Positions 47,182 through 59,540 of a stretch of 64,000 nucleotides of DNA are shown here, one piece after another. This DNA is from Vanilla planifolia (taxonomy: Eukaryota > Streptophyta > Magnoliopsida > Asparagales > Orchidaceae). Within the stretch, counting starts at the first letter, position 1. Each line of letters starts with the position of its first letter. The notes under the pieces are model-generated. The model did not search any database. It saw only the letters and a program-made list of their open reading frames with translations, and was not told where the DNA came from. A program made the position numbers and the translations under genes. The stretch covers positions 40,826,633 to 40,890,632 of the forward strand of contig CM043875.1 in the NCBI GenBank assembly GCA_023846275.1, given 5' to 3'.

Positions 47182-47287
47182 ATAATGAATTGCAAGTCTC
47201 TTATGGGGGTTGTTCAAACATTTATATATATATATATATATATATATATGTTTGAACAACCCCCATAAGAGACTTGCAATTCATTAT
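47182..47287. repeat. Perfect inverted repeat, 39-bp arms around a TA microsatellite
   Basis: Left arm 47182-47220 and right arm 47249-47287 are exact reverse complements (the arms begin ATAATGAATTGCAAGTCTCT and end in its complement). The 28-base centre is almost pure TA and can itself pair. Repeat copy B at about 45400-45430 has only the right arm, so the left arm was added after duplication. Confidence 0.95.
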
Positions 47288-47445
47288 TTTATCAAAATAA
47301 TATTAAAAAAACAATTCATAATTTTATCAAAATAATTAGATGTTAATTACATTTTTTTAATTATTTTATTAAACATTTTAAAATATTGTATTTATAAAAT
47401 ATATAATTTTTTTAAAATACTAATAATAATAGTTTTTAAAATTAA

Positions 47446-47884
47446 TATGTTCTTCAATTATATGAATAATAACTATAAGAAATTAATCATTATACCTTAT
47501 TGAATAAACAATTTCTAAACCATCCAAGTATCATTCCATAAAAGTTGGAACCTATGACTCATTATCTTTAAATGCTTTTCAAAACTTAATTGACCCTTAG
47601 CCTTTTGTGTGATTAAATTTTAAAATATACATTTTTAAATTTAAAATAAAAAATAATATTTAAAAAATGTTTTAACTTTTACTCAAAAAATAAAGAAAAA
47701 ACTATTTTATAATATTAGCTACTTCATTAACTACGTATTAATAATAAAACAATAATTTTGATTTTTTAATTACTTTAATATTTAATAATAATTATATAAA
47801 ACATTATTCTATTACTATAATATCATATTAAAGATCGTAGCCGTGACCTAGCGACTTCAGGTCCTTTTTTGCTTTTTGATCGTC
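47446..47884. other. AT-rich spacer before the histone H4 promoter
   Basis: Extremely AT-rich DNA with no coding region. Base composition changes sharply at about 47830, where the H4 promoter starts. Confidence 0.5.
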
Positions 47885-47892
47885 GATCCGTG
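47885..47892 (+). promoter_or_regulatory. Histone octamer-like motif
   Basis: GATCCGTG differs by one base from the reverse complement (GATCCGCG) of the plant histone octamer CGCGGATC. It lies about 200 bases before the H4 ATG. Confidence 0.5.
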
Positions 47893-47906
47893 GCTTCCTA
47901 CTCCGA

Positions 47907-47911
47907 CCAAT
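47907..47911 (+). promoter_or_regulatory. CCAAT box of histone H4 promoter
   Basis: CCAAT in CTCCGACCAATGA, between the octamer-like and nonamer motifs. Plausible from context; short enough to occur by chance. Confidence 0.4.
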
Positions 47912-47945
47912 GAAATTAAACGATTTTCAATCCGACGATTAATAA

Positions 47946-48407
<462 letters not shown>

Positions 48408-51400
48408 AAGGGTGTTAGAGCATTTCGTTGTATGCTTTCTCCAAATAGTTTGTGCTTTTTCCTGCGAATTCTCTGGTTATTTTCTCCATCGTTGTTGGAA
48501 CGATAAGAGTGTGCATTACTACCTTATCTTCGATGGAAGTGTTGTTAATCTGAAGATGCTGCGATCTATGTTGGAGATAAAATATAATTGCATAATCTGC
48601 AAGGTCTTTCCGTTCGTTTCAGAGAATTTATCTTTTGATGGATGTTCCGCCCTCTTAGCATAGAGTTTTTCTTTTACCGACCGAAGAATGTAAGAAGTGT
48701 CAAGGCAGCCGTGTTTGGATTTCTTCTTTGATGGGTTGAATTTGGTGTACATGTTTGTGTCGAGGGTCATGCTAAACGATTTAGCTGCTGCTGCAAACCC
48801 TCCTGGGAATTAGAAGCTTGAAGATGGGAGGAAGATTTTACTTTTATTGTCATTATCAATCTTTGGAATCCGCCGAAGTTCAAGAAAGAATTCAGAATTT
48901 TTTGAATGAAAATGTAAGCTACTGCATCTAATTTGAAGCGCTTAACTGGTGGACGTTGTCCATAAAATCCTTTTGGTATCCGATCAACCATTGGATGTTT
49001 TTTCCACGTCTCTCTCCAACCATATTACGAAGGTTACATATTGATGAGCCATTTGGAAGAAGATTGAGACCTGGTAGAAGATGCCTTAATAATTAAGTGC
49101 ATCATGATCAAGCAATAGGAAATGTAACGCATAGGTTGACTTTTTACTAATATTTTATGAGGAGATTAAGATGGATTGTTTTACTTGGTATAAAGAGAAG
49201 ATGATACAAGTCTCTAGATTTCAAGAAATGCTTTTGAAGATAATCGACTTAGGTCAAAAGAAGATAATACAAATGAATAATGTCTTATATAATGAGATTT
49301 GAAATTTTTATTTGTGGTTTATAAGGAATAATTTTATCAATCTAATATAGTTTGAAAATAAATTAAATAGAAATTAATGAGTTTGTAATATTTTAGGAAA
49401 AGGATTAATTAGAAAAAGTGTAGTTTCTATCAATAGTTTTTTAAGGATGAAGTGATAAATAGTCACACAAGTATTTTTGGAAGACAATTTGTTTTATTTG
49501 AAATGAGATAATTCAAGAGGATAATAATATTTTGATATAACAAGATTGATAATTGATTGTGTAAAATTTGTCTTAAATTAGGAGGAAAAGTTTAGCTATT
49601 GAAAGAAACATAATAGTCATACTATGACATAGTTTGACCAATAATTTATCCAAAGAATTATAATGTTCACATATAGTTTGCACCCTTCATGATTGATGCA
49701 TTGAACTTGATTCTACCCTAAATCTCCTTTAAATTTTTCACAATTCAATAAAAATTTAAAGTGGGGGAGAAGATAAAAAGAAAAATGACAATTCAATAAA
49801 AAAGCGGGGAAAGTTTGTCTTGATGCTTCTTTTGGTTACATAAAGAGAAATGATAAGGGTTATAATGCAAAGGTTGATGTCTATTACAATAGTAATTAAT
49901 GGTTGTATTGCCTCAATTCCTAGATGTTATGGTCATTACAATATCAACAAAATTATTAACAACAAGAATTTGCCTCGCTAGCATTAACTAATGGGCAACT
50001 TCATATGCTTGGAGATTATTGTCATTCTCATTCTCATTGGGTGATATGACTGTATAAACATTACTTATTCAAAAATTAATTCATTTGAAGCTTATTGTGA
50101 ACTATGAGAAGAATACCATATATCATGAATTGCAAATAATGATAGCAAAATCTCTATAATGCGGTCATGGAATTTGGAAAGGCCTTATTATTATTTGGAG
50201 ACAATCTCATTAATGTTTTTTTAGCCTCTCTTACATCTTATCATTACGTCTTATATCTTAAGATCATGACATAATCTAAAGTTGACACTAATCATTCTTC
50301 ATCAATTTTGCATTAGAAGGTCAACTAAAAGATCTTCAAGAACGATCTAATATGTTAGAATATCCCAAAGTTTAGAATTTTGAAATCACTTCTATTGGCA
50401 TGGTTTTGATTTCTCTACTCTCTCTCTCTCTCTTACTCTCTCTCTTAAAAGTTTCATCTCATCCAATATGTTTTTGTCAAAATGCTCATTGATCTAGGTA
50501 GTACTAGGTGTATTTTTGCTTCTACATTTATGCCAAGTTGTCGAACATGAGCTTTAGATCTTTTTTTTCAATTTATTGTTTTTCATTTTGAAGTTCTCCC
50601 AAATATTGTTGATAATTTACAACTATTTGTGCTCTTGTTATATGCTTCTAAAATCTACTAAAACAAGGGAAAAATGATGCCCTCAATCCTTAATAACATT
50701 TAGCTTCACTGCATCCTTAGTGAAAGCCCTAAGCAAACCATGGAATTTCCTTATTAATCAACTTAGTAAATTGTGTGCATCCTTCAAAAGGTAGTAGGTC
50801 ACCTTCAACAATTGCCACTACCCAAATTCTTTCTAGGAGCAAAGATGAAAGCTTCAATTCAAAGGATTGGAGTACCTTATTGTTACATCTCTACTATGAG
50901 TTTGAATTTAATTCAAAAGTGAGGTTGATAATAGGATTTTTCTTATAATGAGTACTTCTTTTGGTTTCTTCTATTATAATTAAGATCCTATTAGTTTTGA
51001 CAAATGCCTCAACAACTATTGTAGTCAATACTATCCTCGACTTAGGGTAGGAGGAGCCATTGTCAAAAAAGAAAGACTAAAAATTTCATTTGTCCCACTC
51101 AAGATATCTTTTCTAGCCCTTTTCATAACTCAATCGTAAAATTTGCCAAGCATTTACCTCTTACCCATTAAAAAAAAGTGAGAAAAAAAAAAAATAAGTC
51201 AAACAAAATAAGAGCTTATAGAAGTGTCAAAAGATGATTTAAGGAATTGATGATCAACTACGCTATTGATTGACCACTTAAATAGAAGAAAAAGTTAGGA
51301 AAGATCATGCCCCATTTTGAGACTAGCTATGAGATCATAAATCAAGATATATAGATGATCATTTTGTAACATTTTGTTAACTTATTTTGATAAAGGATTG

Positions 51401-52477
51401 AGTCTTTTAAAGGAAGAATGAAAATTTACATTTCATCTTAGGTTTTATTAGATCAACTTAGATATAAAGGTCTCTCGACAACATGACATGAGACTTATTG
51501 GATAAAACATAAATTAATATCCCTTACAACTAGCTAGTAAAACATGTAAAAAAAAAAAAGATGATCTAGATGGATAAAAAAAAGCCTTGAATGGTTCAAA
51601 GAGTCCAACTTGTCATTATTAAATGGGTAAAGGATAATTGAATCAAACAAGAGCTCTTGTGCATTATTAAGCTAGAGTTAATTCTTTACAAATTTCTACA
51701 ATTTTTTCATGACTCGTATCGATAACTTTTACCTTTTTTAAGGGATTTCTATACAAAAGCTCCCCCTTTATATTTTTCTTATAGTTCATTTTTTCTCAAT
51801 AGATGGTCCTACTCAATCCTCAAAGTGTGAGTAAACATTTACCATACTTCACCTTGACCTTAATTTCTAATAAATCAACTTAATGCACATTATTAAAAAA
51901 AAATATTTTTGCAAGTCATTTGTTGATTGTTGTGGCTATAACCTCACAAAAGGAGATTTTAACAATCATAAACCTATTAGAAAATGCCATTTTACAATAA
52001 AAATGAAATAATTCCTAGAACTCTTTTAGGCATGACATTATAGATTTTTTGGAGCAAAAAACTCCTTTTCCAAAAATAAATTAAACATATCAAGATCTTT
52101 TCCTCCCTATAATTATTTTAAATTAAAAAAAATGTTTTTTAAAAATGTGATTAAAAGTGAATAAAAATTTGCAATTGAAATGTACAAAAGCATACTAGAA
52201 AGCAAATACATTTAACACCACAGTCACACATAATATACCACAAGTCAAATTGGACAGATTGAACAAACAACCAAACAAAAGAATTGGACTTGAAGAATAG
52301 GGTCATTTATTACATGAAACATCCAATTTTGAACAATATATTTATTACATGAGCGGTTCTGTTTGCTTCTGTATCCCAATCATAAAGTCTGAATAATAAT
52401 ATTCATGAGCAAAGTTTAATGTGCAGCATTTTGTAAACCGAGACATTGTAGTCTTCTATCATATTGAAAGAACTTGT
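48408..52477. other. Intergenic DNA after histone H4
   Basis: Holds the H4 3' UTR (to about 48.7 kb) and then about 3.7 kb of AT-rich DNA. A stretch near 50470-50540 reads VFVKMLIDLGSTRCIF on the plus strand, faintly like an LTR-retrotransposon protease (LIDxGST), but I could not confirm neighbours. A CT microsatellite lies at about 50418-50446. No host gene recognised. Confidence 0.45.
50418..50446. repeat. CT microsatellite
   Basis: Near-continuous CT repeats with one interruption, about 29 bases. Confidence 0.85.
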
Positions 52478-53262
52478 GAGAACAACTCTTATAAACTATG
52501 GATTAAAATCATCCAACAGTACGAGCTTTGTATACATCATCGTCAATAGTAAGTTCACATCGTTAAATATAGCTATAGTATTATAGGTCTCATATACATC
52601 AATTCTTGAAAGAACAAAAAAGTTATCTCATTATTATGTGATAAAAGCCAAAGATGATAAGTTCACTCAAGTCATCAGGATGATCGAACCAACCAGAATT
52701 CATTCTTGAGTTAACTTTACTATAAATTCAAATAGTAAAGAAACATTTGTGTATAACATGCAAACAATACATCCCAGCCTTTTAATAAATTCACATCTCG
52801 TGTGACATTGTTTCACAGGTCATAACTAATACACGACAAAAAACTTGTACACACATGGACATCAAAATGAGAACAACTCGTATAAACTATGGGTTGAATC
52901 ATCCAATAGTACGAGCTTTGTATACATCATAGTCAATAGTAAGTTCGCATTATTAAATATAGTGAGCATTTAAAAGTAAATGTGAATGCACTATAGTATT
53001 ATAGGTCTCATATGTATCAATTCTTGAAAAGACAAAAAAGTTATCTTATGATTATTGATAAAAGCCAAAGACAATAAGTTCACTCAAGCCATAAGGATGA
53101 CCGAACAAACTAGAATTCTAGAGTTAACTTCGTCATAAATTCAGATAGTAAAGCAACATGTGTGTAAAATACAAGCAATTCATCCCACGCTTTTCATAAA
53201 TTCACATCTCATGTAACATTATTTCATAAGTCATACCAAAATACATGACAAAGAAGCAAACA
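52478..53262. repeat. Tandem duplication, about 391-bp unit
   Basis: Copy 1 (52478-52868) and copy 2 (52869-53262) both begin GAGAACAACTC.TATAAACTA. They share AGTACGAGCTTTGTATACAT, TATTATAGGTCTCATAT and AAATTCACATCTC. Copy 2 carries an extra 30-odd bases near 52960-52992 (AGTGAGCATTTAAAAGT region) and small gaps elsewhere. The join is exactly head to tail. Non-coding. Confidence 0.9.
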
Positions 53263-54099
53263 TAAACTGGCCAACAAAACAAAGACATCTTGGAAAGATG
53301 AAAAGCTTATGCAATGTTTGGGTAGCATTTGAACAACTTATTATGGCAGAAAACCATTCTATGCTCTTCCAAAACATTGTAGGTCTTTCTTGTATTTCAA
53401 AAATGTTCTATTTTCTTAATACAAGTTGATATAGAGCTTAAACACAAATAATATGTAAAAAGGATCAAATTAATAACCCCCACAACAACTATATCATGAA
53501 TATCATTGACATCATGCATGAATAAATGCATTTATAGGAAATAGAAAGTAATGATGCATGTACAGATTTATATTTTCATTTCTTTTTTTATGCAATTAAG
53601 TTATCCTTTCACTGTTTATCGTTCAAATGCTTTGTCATTATCTCTGTTTTATAACAGAAGATTATGAGATTACTCTGCCATTTTTCAGTATCAATGAAAC
53701 AAATTGATTTAATTACTCATGGTTGCAATTAAAACAACAAATTTGATGGACAAAGTTGATTTTTTTACGGTTCCATGGCAATTTTTTTGATAATAGTACA
53801 GCACATCCTCATCTCTGTCACTAAATAGCATGTTCAAACAGAAGATACATACAGAAGCGCATGCATATCCTTTTGACTTGTGTTATCAATTACCCAGGTC
53901 ACGTTTAATGTCCATGCTGCATAGTCCTTGTAGATCACATGGCCATGTTTTCCATAGAAAACTTTTTATAAGGATATTGCCGAGATAAAAATTGAGTATG
54001 GATGGTAATTATCTCTATAGTTAGTTGTCTGGATACCTATCCGAGGTTCTACTAAATTAAGTGCAGTTCATACAGAAAGTCGTGTCCACTTGGTTTCTA

Positions 54100-54830
54100 T
54101 ATGAATGGGTTAGAGAGGTCCAAAGGGCAAAGGGTGTTCCTAAACTAGAGGAGCCACAAGGGAGCAAGCAGCCAAATGGATTAGGGTAGATAAGGCAGAT
54201 AGACTACATAAGTTCGCCATGAATCTTGGTATTTCTAGTTTTCCATATAAAAGTCAGTGAACCCTCCAAATCCCAAATCAGAGTAGCCTGCATGTTAGGC
54301 AAAATCATAGAGAGGTTTACTGACCAATGGCAAGTAAACCTGACAGAAAGCAACTGTAAAACGCCTGCACTGCCCAGTTGCAAGAGAACAAAGCATGATT
54401 AGGAGTTTCTGAGCAACGACAAACCAAGGGACAAAGTTTGTTAGAGGCAATATTTCGCTATCACATAAAATCAAAGGTTGGAATGACATTGTGGCAAACT
54501 CTCCATTAGAAGGCTCTCACTATTAATAAGCTTTTGAGTTTCAACACCAGGAAGCTTATAGCCCCTTGGACATTTGTTAGGCTATTAATAAGAGTGCCAT
54601 GAAGGCACATTTAGAGTCCATTAGATACCAAGACAAAACATTATCAAAGGAGAGGCGTGGGCGATCCAAGAGTAAAATTATGTAGGGGATCGTTAAATAG
54701 GATAGCTAGGTAATTAAATCTCCAATTCCTAAGATCAACAAGCACGGAGGAGACAAACATCAGCCTTTAATAGTTAATATTGATGGTGAACCAAAGATCC
54801 AGAGGGGCAGGACGACACTAACAATCCTTG
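54100..54830 (-). mobile_element. LINE C-terminal part with zf-RVT domain (relic)
   Basis: On the minus strand the stretch encodes a tyrosine/serine-type connector near 54640 (FDNVLSWYLMDSKCAF). It is followed near 54340-54520 by CHNVIPTFDFM, NKLCPLVCRCSETPNHALF and SCNWAVQAF, matching the zf-RVT domain of plant LINE polyproteins (C-x-x-C ... H-x-x-x-x-C). It is the expected continuation of the reverse transcriptase at 57-58 kb, separated from it by about 2 kb of other DNA. Stops interrupt it. Confidence 0.75.
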
Positions 54831-56960
54831 TTGAAGTGAATTCACAAAACTTTTCAAATACACTTAGAAAGGCAAGTCCCAACCCTTGTATGTGGCTTGA
54901 AGGCAATCACATTAAAATGTGTCAGCCGCAAGAGATGGGTGAGTTGTCTTTTAAAAACATGAGACAGCAAAGTTTGTATATGAACAAGATTGTTGTAACT
55001 ATAGTTGATCCTTTAAGGAATTGTTTTAATGAAATATCTAATTAGTTTTGTATATCAATTGTGTGATAAATAGACCAAATAAATAAATAAATATAACACA
55101 ATAGTTTTTTTAGGTAGTTTAGCTAAAATCAAGACTTGCATCCATCCTAGTCTGACGACAAGGCTTACACTAACTAATCCACACCTTTTTGCTAACAGTC
55201 AATAAGGGTATAACTTATAAAAGAAAATCAATGAGGGGATCTATATTGTGCTTAGAGGAGCTATAAACACAAACTCACAAAAATCAAACAATAATACCTA
55301 AAGAACAATGATTACAACACTTTCTTAAATAAATATACAAAGACCTTATACCTTTCACTTGTAAACCTAAGTATCACAACTATTAAAACAAATTGTAAAG
55401 GTGTTACAAATGAAAGTACAATAAGATACAGCAGTAGTATCCAAAATCAAAGCTTTCAAGAGAATGTAGACTTTTTTTACAGTTGACCTTAGATTCTTCT
55501 TTAGTGAGATATGCAAATTAGTTCCCATTTTTTTTAAGTGTATAACCTACTATTCATACTCTCTATTTGATTAAACAAACATTTAAAGAATTTCTCAACA
55601 ACTAAAATCAGATTTCCAATGAAATTAACCAATTGTTAGTGTTCACGATTTTTATTTATACAAGTACAATCAAGAGATCGCACTAGGGCAATATAGAGAA
55701 AGAACTAATCCCCCAACAAATTGCCTATATAAAGCACTTGTTTGGGTTAGTTTTAAAGGAAATGAACAATACAACGATGAACATCAAATTGTACAATACA
55801 AGCATAACACAAAATTAAAAATTACTCTCAAGTTTTCAAAATTTTATATTAAATGATAAAAATGATCATATAAGTACATTCCCCTTAACAAAATATGTTG
55901 TCTATTATCATAAAATAATACATGTCTGATAATAACATCATGTGTATGCACTTTTAAATTCAATTCAAACGCTCTTAGATTTTTAGATTCTTCATACAAT
56001 TATGATACTCAAGGTTAAATTTGTCTTACTGGTCTCAGGTCATAATTATATCGTGCAGGTACGATTATACATCGTATTTGTACCAAGGCTTTACTGGTAT
56101 AATAAGCTTATATAAATCACACTCGTATAATACAAGAATGTATCAGTACGATGATTTTTAGTTCAATTTTTCACTTAAGGGTAAGTTTTCTATGAGAAAA
56201 ACAAATTATACAAGTACAATACCATATGTTGTTTTGTATGATGCATGTAATTACTTGGAATACAGAATAGAAAGCAATATTGTACAGGGCCAATTATGGA
56301 TATTATTGATATATCTCATGCTATAACTTATCTTTTTTATTGAAAAATATAGTTGTACTAATACGATAAGACCTTATATATATACGACATACAACTCCAA
56401 ATACATCAGATATGAGACAACAAATGTGCCAATCATACAAGTACGAGAAAGGATATTATTTTGCATGATCATATTGTCATTTGTAAATAGAGCTTTGTAT
56501 TTAATTTAATTTTTTGCACACTTGATTCTTATCAAACCTAAAATGATTTTTCTATAAAAATCACATAAGCTCTAACATTTAACTAATTATTAAACGCAAC
56601 TTAAACTTATGAATGAAAGATATGGCAGAGGCACATGAATGAACAAGTTGAATGAAAGCGATGAATTTATTCCTATGTGTCACAAGATAATATGTGAATG
56701 TTTGACATTCTAATCATAGAAATAGTAAATGATAAGTTCTAGATAAGTAATCACTTCACAAAAAGTTGATTCTACATAACTCCTTGATATGAAAATTGGG
56801 CCACATTCTTTGAGCAAAGTCACCAATCTTTGTACACATTCCTTACATGCTAATTGCTCCAATGTTCTTTAATCTTCATAAATCTATATTTGTATGTAGC
56901 ATCTCACGCAATATGTTAATTAATAATTATTTAGTTTTATTATCATCAAATCTCTCAAGG
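54831..56960. other. Foreign DNA splitting the LINE relic
   Basis: About 2.1 kb between the reverse transcriptase and zf-RVT parts of the minus-strand LINE. It is AT-rich and non-coding, and contains several copies of a TACAAGTACAAT-like motif. Probably a nested insertion, or the LINE parts may belong to two copies. Confidence 0.45.
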
Positions 56961-58090
56961 CATGAGATCAAACAAATCAACCCAAAGAAAGTAAATCTCA
57001 ACAAGGAATCAAATTGAGAGCTTGGCATATACTTTTCCACTCCCTCAACCTATGTATGCTAAGCTACCATAGGCAACAAAGAGATAAAGGCAAGAATGCT
57101 TGGACAGGTCTCCTTGCTTAAGGAAACCATGAATTAGATGTTTGATTGTCTTATGATGTTTAGACGAAAAAGGGAGTAGGACATGGAATACATAAGAGAG
57201 GTAAGAACACTCTCGATGACCATGATCCTACCCACGCAAAAGAAAGCCTTATCACCTTAACAAGCGATTCAAGATCAAAAGGTGGAGATAACAAGTTGAA
57301 AAGCATGGAGGGCAAGACATCTTCTCAAAATAGGGATACTATGATAGACACCCTTATGTTAGCTCATGATCAACAAATTATTACCCAACATTCTTCTACA
57401 TGTAGGTATGATATTTTTGTTAAAGAAGATAAAAGGCTTAGTTTTATTAATACTATTGGCATATTATCCTAACAATGCATAGTAACTATTCAATACTAAG
57501 TGAACTCCTTTGCTTCATAACAAGAGGCCATCAGTGAATAAGAGATGGACAATAGAAGAGACGTCAAGGGAGATGTGAATGCTTGTCAAAGCTCCATCCT
57601 CCATATGACTATGAATAAGGAGAGAGAAATTCAAACTCAAGATCAAGAGTTAAAGGGACAAGGGAAACCCCTATCCAAGGCCTCAAACCCCATAAATCTA
57701 GTCTATTGTAGCTCCATTGATAGAGATAAAGTAATGAGAGTTAGAGATATATTCAAACACCCAGGCACACTACCAATCAGGGCAGCCAAAGTGGTAAAAC
57801 ACGGCCATGAGGAATGGTCAATTAACCTTATTGTAGGCATGCTCTATCTTAGGGGCTATGAACCCACTAGTGGAGGTGGAGGCATTTTGACGATGAAAGA
57901 TCCTTTGCACCAATGGACAATTATCAATTATGCCTCCTTCAAGAATGAAGGCCCCTTGATCATAAGTCACAAGGGATCTAAGAAAATTCTCGAACTTGTT
58001 AACTAGAATTTTCATAATGATCTTATACATAATGGTACAGAAAGTAATGGGTCAAAAATTATTCGACTTAGTTGTCCCAGCAATCTTAGC
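56961..58090 (-). mobile_element. LINE reverse transcriptase relic
   Basis: The minus strand from about 58070 downward reads LYIMYKIIMKILVNKFENFL, TYDQGAFILEGGIIDNCPLV and APKIEHAYNKVN, matching LYKIISKILANRLK, NQGAFVxGRxIxDN and K.D..KAYD.V of plant L1-like LINEs. At about 57660-57690, GFEALGKGFP corresponds to GxRQGDPLSP. Near 57170-57220, SYVFHVLLPFSS matches the conserved YxMS..P segment after the palm. The catalytic core is degraded and no long frame survives. The 153-residue plus-strand frame at 57545-58006 is antisense shadow. Confidence 0.78.
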
Positions 58091-58879
58091 AATAAGCATC
58101 TCATAGGCATCATGTCACCTTTGCAATATTTTGGAGGGGTAAAAGAAGTTGTTTATAATAACAATGAAATTATCCTCACAAGTGTCTCAATAGCTTTTAA
58201 TGAGGGAACCAATGATACTACCAATACCTAAGGCATGGTTAAGAATAGGGAAGTGAATAGCAGCTAAGATTTCCTCATTAGAAATAGGGATACAACGGTT
58301 TCATGCTGATTGTATGAGAGGATAGCCCTAGGTGGTGGAGTGTTGCACAATAGATGACGAGAGTCTAGTAGCCAAAAACCACATTAACTTAACACTCTAA
58401 CCTAGGTACTAGATTAGTAAGGAACAAGGTGAACGTTGACCTCAATTCTATTGAAAAAATTTTGCAAAGAACATTTGAATGTCAAGCTAGAGAATGAGTA
58501 TGGTTTCATCAATAACAAGGTGAAATATTCAATTGGGGTGCTTACCATAAGAGAGAACACCATGCCTCAATCTTGGAGAGTGAAAAGTCATTGTCAACAA
58601 CAAAGGAGAGCATCACCTTAAGCTCCTCATCTGATAGTCCCTGATTCTCCGCCTCTTTGCATTAGAGGGCATCGATTTTTCCTTTAAGATGGAAACAAAT
58701 GCAATAAGGTTGCCGACACTAGCCTTTCTCCAAGAGTGACACCTACATAGCATCCGAGCACACTCATAATTGAGGGCTAGGGAAGGCATCCCCAACTAGA
58801 GTAGACCAAGAGCAAGAGGCAACAATCCTTGCCATGGTAAAAGGGCACACATCTTTAAATTTGAGGAGATGCTTAATGG

Positions 58880-59540
58880 GTTTGATGGAAAGAGCTATTA
58901 GCTAATCAAGGAGGTGAAATGGTCAAAAGCAACATGGGGGATATTTGAAAGGATTATTGGAGTTCTTGAAGACTTTATCAAGGTGGGAGAAAATTCTATC
59001 AATCCCTTTACTATTAATATAATAAGTAAATTTAAGGACCTTAAATGAGAGACCATGCAGATTTGAGGAAGCCAAGAAGCTAATAAAGTTTTTTTATGCG
59101 TCGAAAGACAAAAGCTTTCCCTTCCCTATGCTTAGATTGTGAAAGAACACAATTGAAGTCCCCTCTAACAACAGCGAGCAAGAACCATTGAGAATGGTAG
59201 TAACGTCAGCCCAAAAGGTATAATAAGCATGAGGGTCATAGTCATCATACCGACAAAGAAAATTCATGGGGAACCAAAGTTATAAGCAACTTCAAACATA
59301 ATAGTATACCTAGAATTGAGAATGATCCATTGGGACATAATATTAGGTAGCCGAAGTATGAGAATATCCCCTCCCCAACTTGCTAATCAAGGAGAGAAAG
59401 AGAAGTCCCAAAACTCCTAGTAGTCTATTAATTTCAAAGCACAATAGAGTCTAGCTGCTTGTCTCAAGTGAAACAAATAAGACATGGCATTAAGTTTCCA
59501 ACTCAACACGAAAGATGGTTTCATGAAATGTTCTTTTTCA
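58880..59540 (-). mobile_element. LINE apurinic-type endonuclease relic
   Basis: Upstream of the reverse transcriptase on the minus strand. FVLSWKLNAM at about 59520 corresponds to ILSWNVRG, GDFNCVLSQSKHREGKAF at about 59113-59165 to GDFNxI....K.GG, and an IDRIFSHLDKVF segment at about 58980-59020 to the S.LDR.F end. Order and orientation fit one L1-like element with the reverse transcriptase relic. Confidence 0.72.

Larger units (their letters stand above)
44700..47445. repeat. Tandem duplication of an about 0.87-kb block, second copy split by a 0.93-kb insertion
   Basis: Part A (about 44710-44950) recurs as A' (about 45585-45835) at an offset of 874 bases. The next part B (44955-45585) recurs as B' (46767-47440) at an offset of 1812. 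If A-B was duplicated in tandem, about 0.93 kb (45836-46766) has been inserted between A' and B'. A-B similarity is high by eye. ATAATCATTCTATGTGAAAG starts both B copies. The inserted piece shows no coding region or terminal inverted repeat. The block contains no host gene. Confidence 0.8.

Noticed and set aside
57545..58006. 153-residue plus-strand frame, the longest uninterrupted one in the window
   Set aside because: Antisense to the LINE reverse transcriptase, whose motifs are clear on the minus strand.
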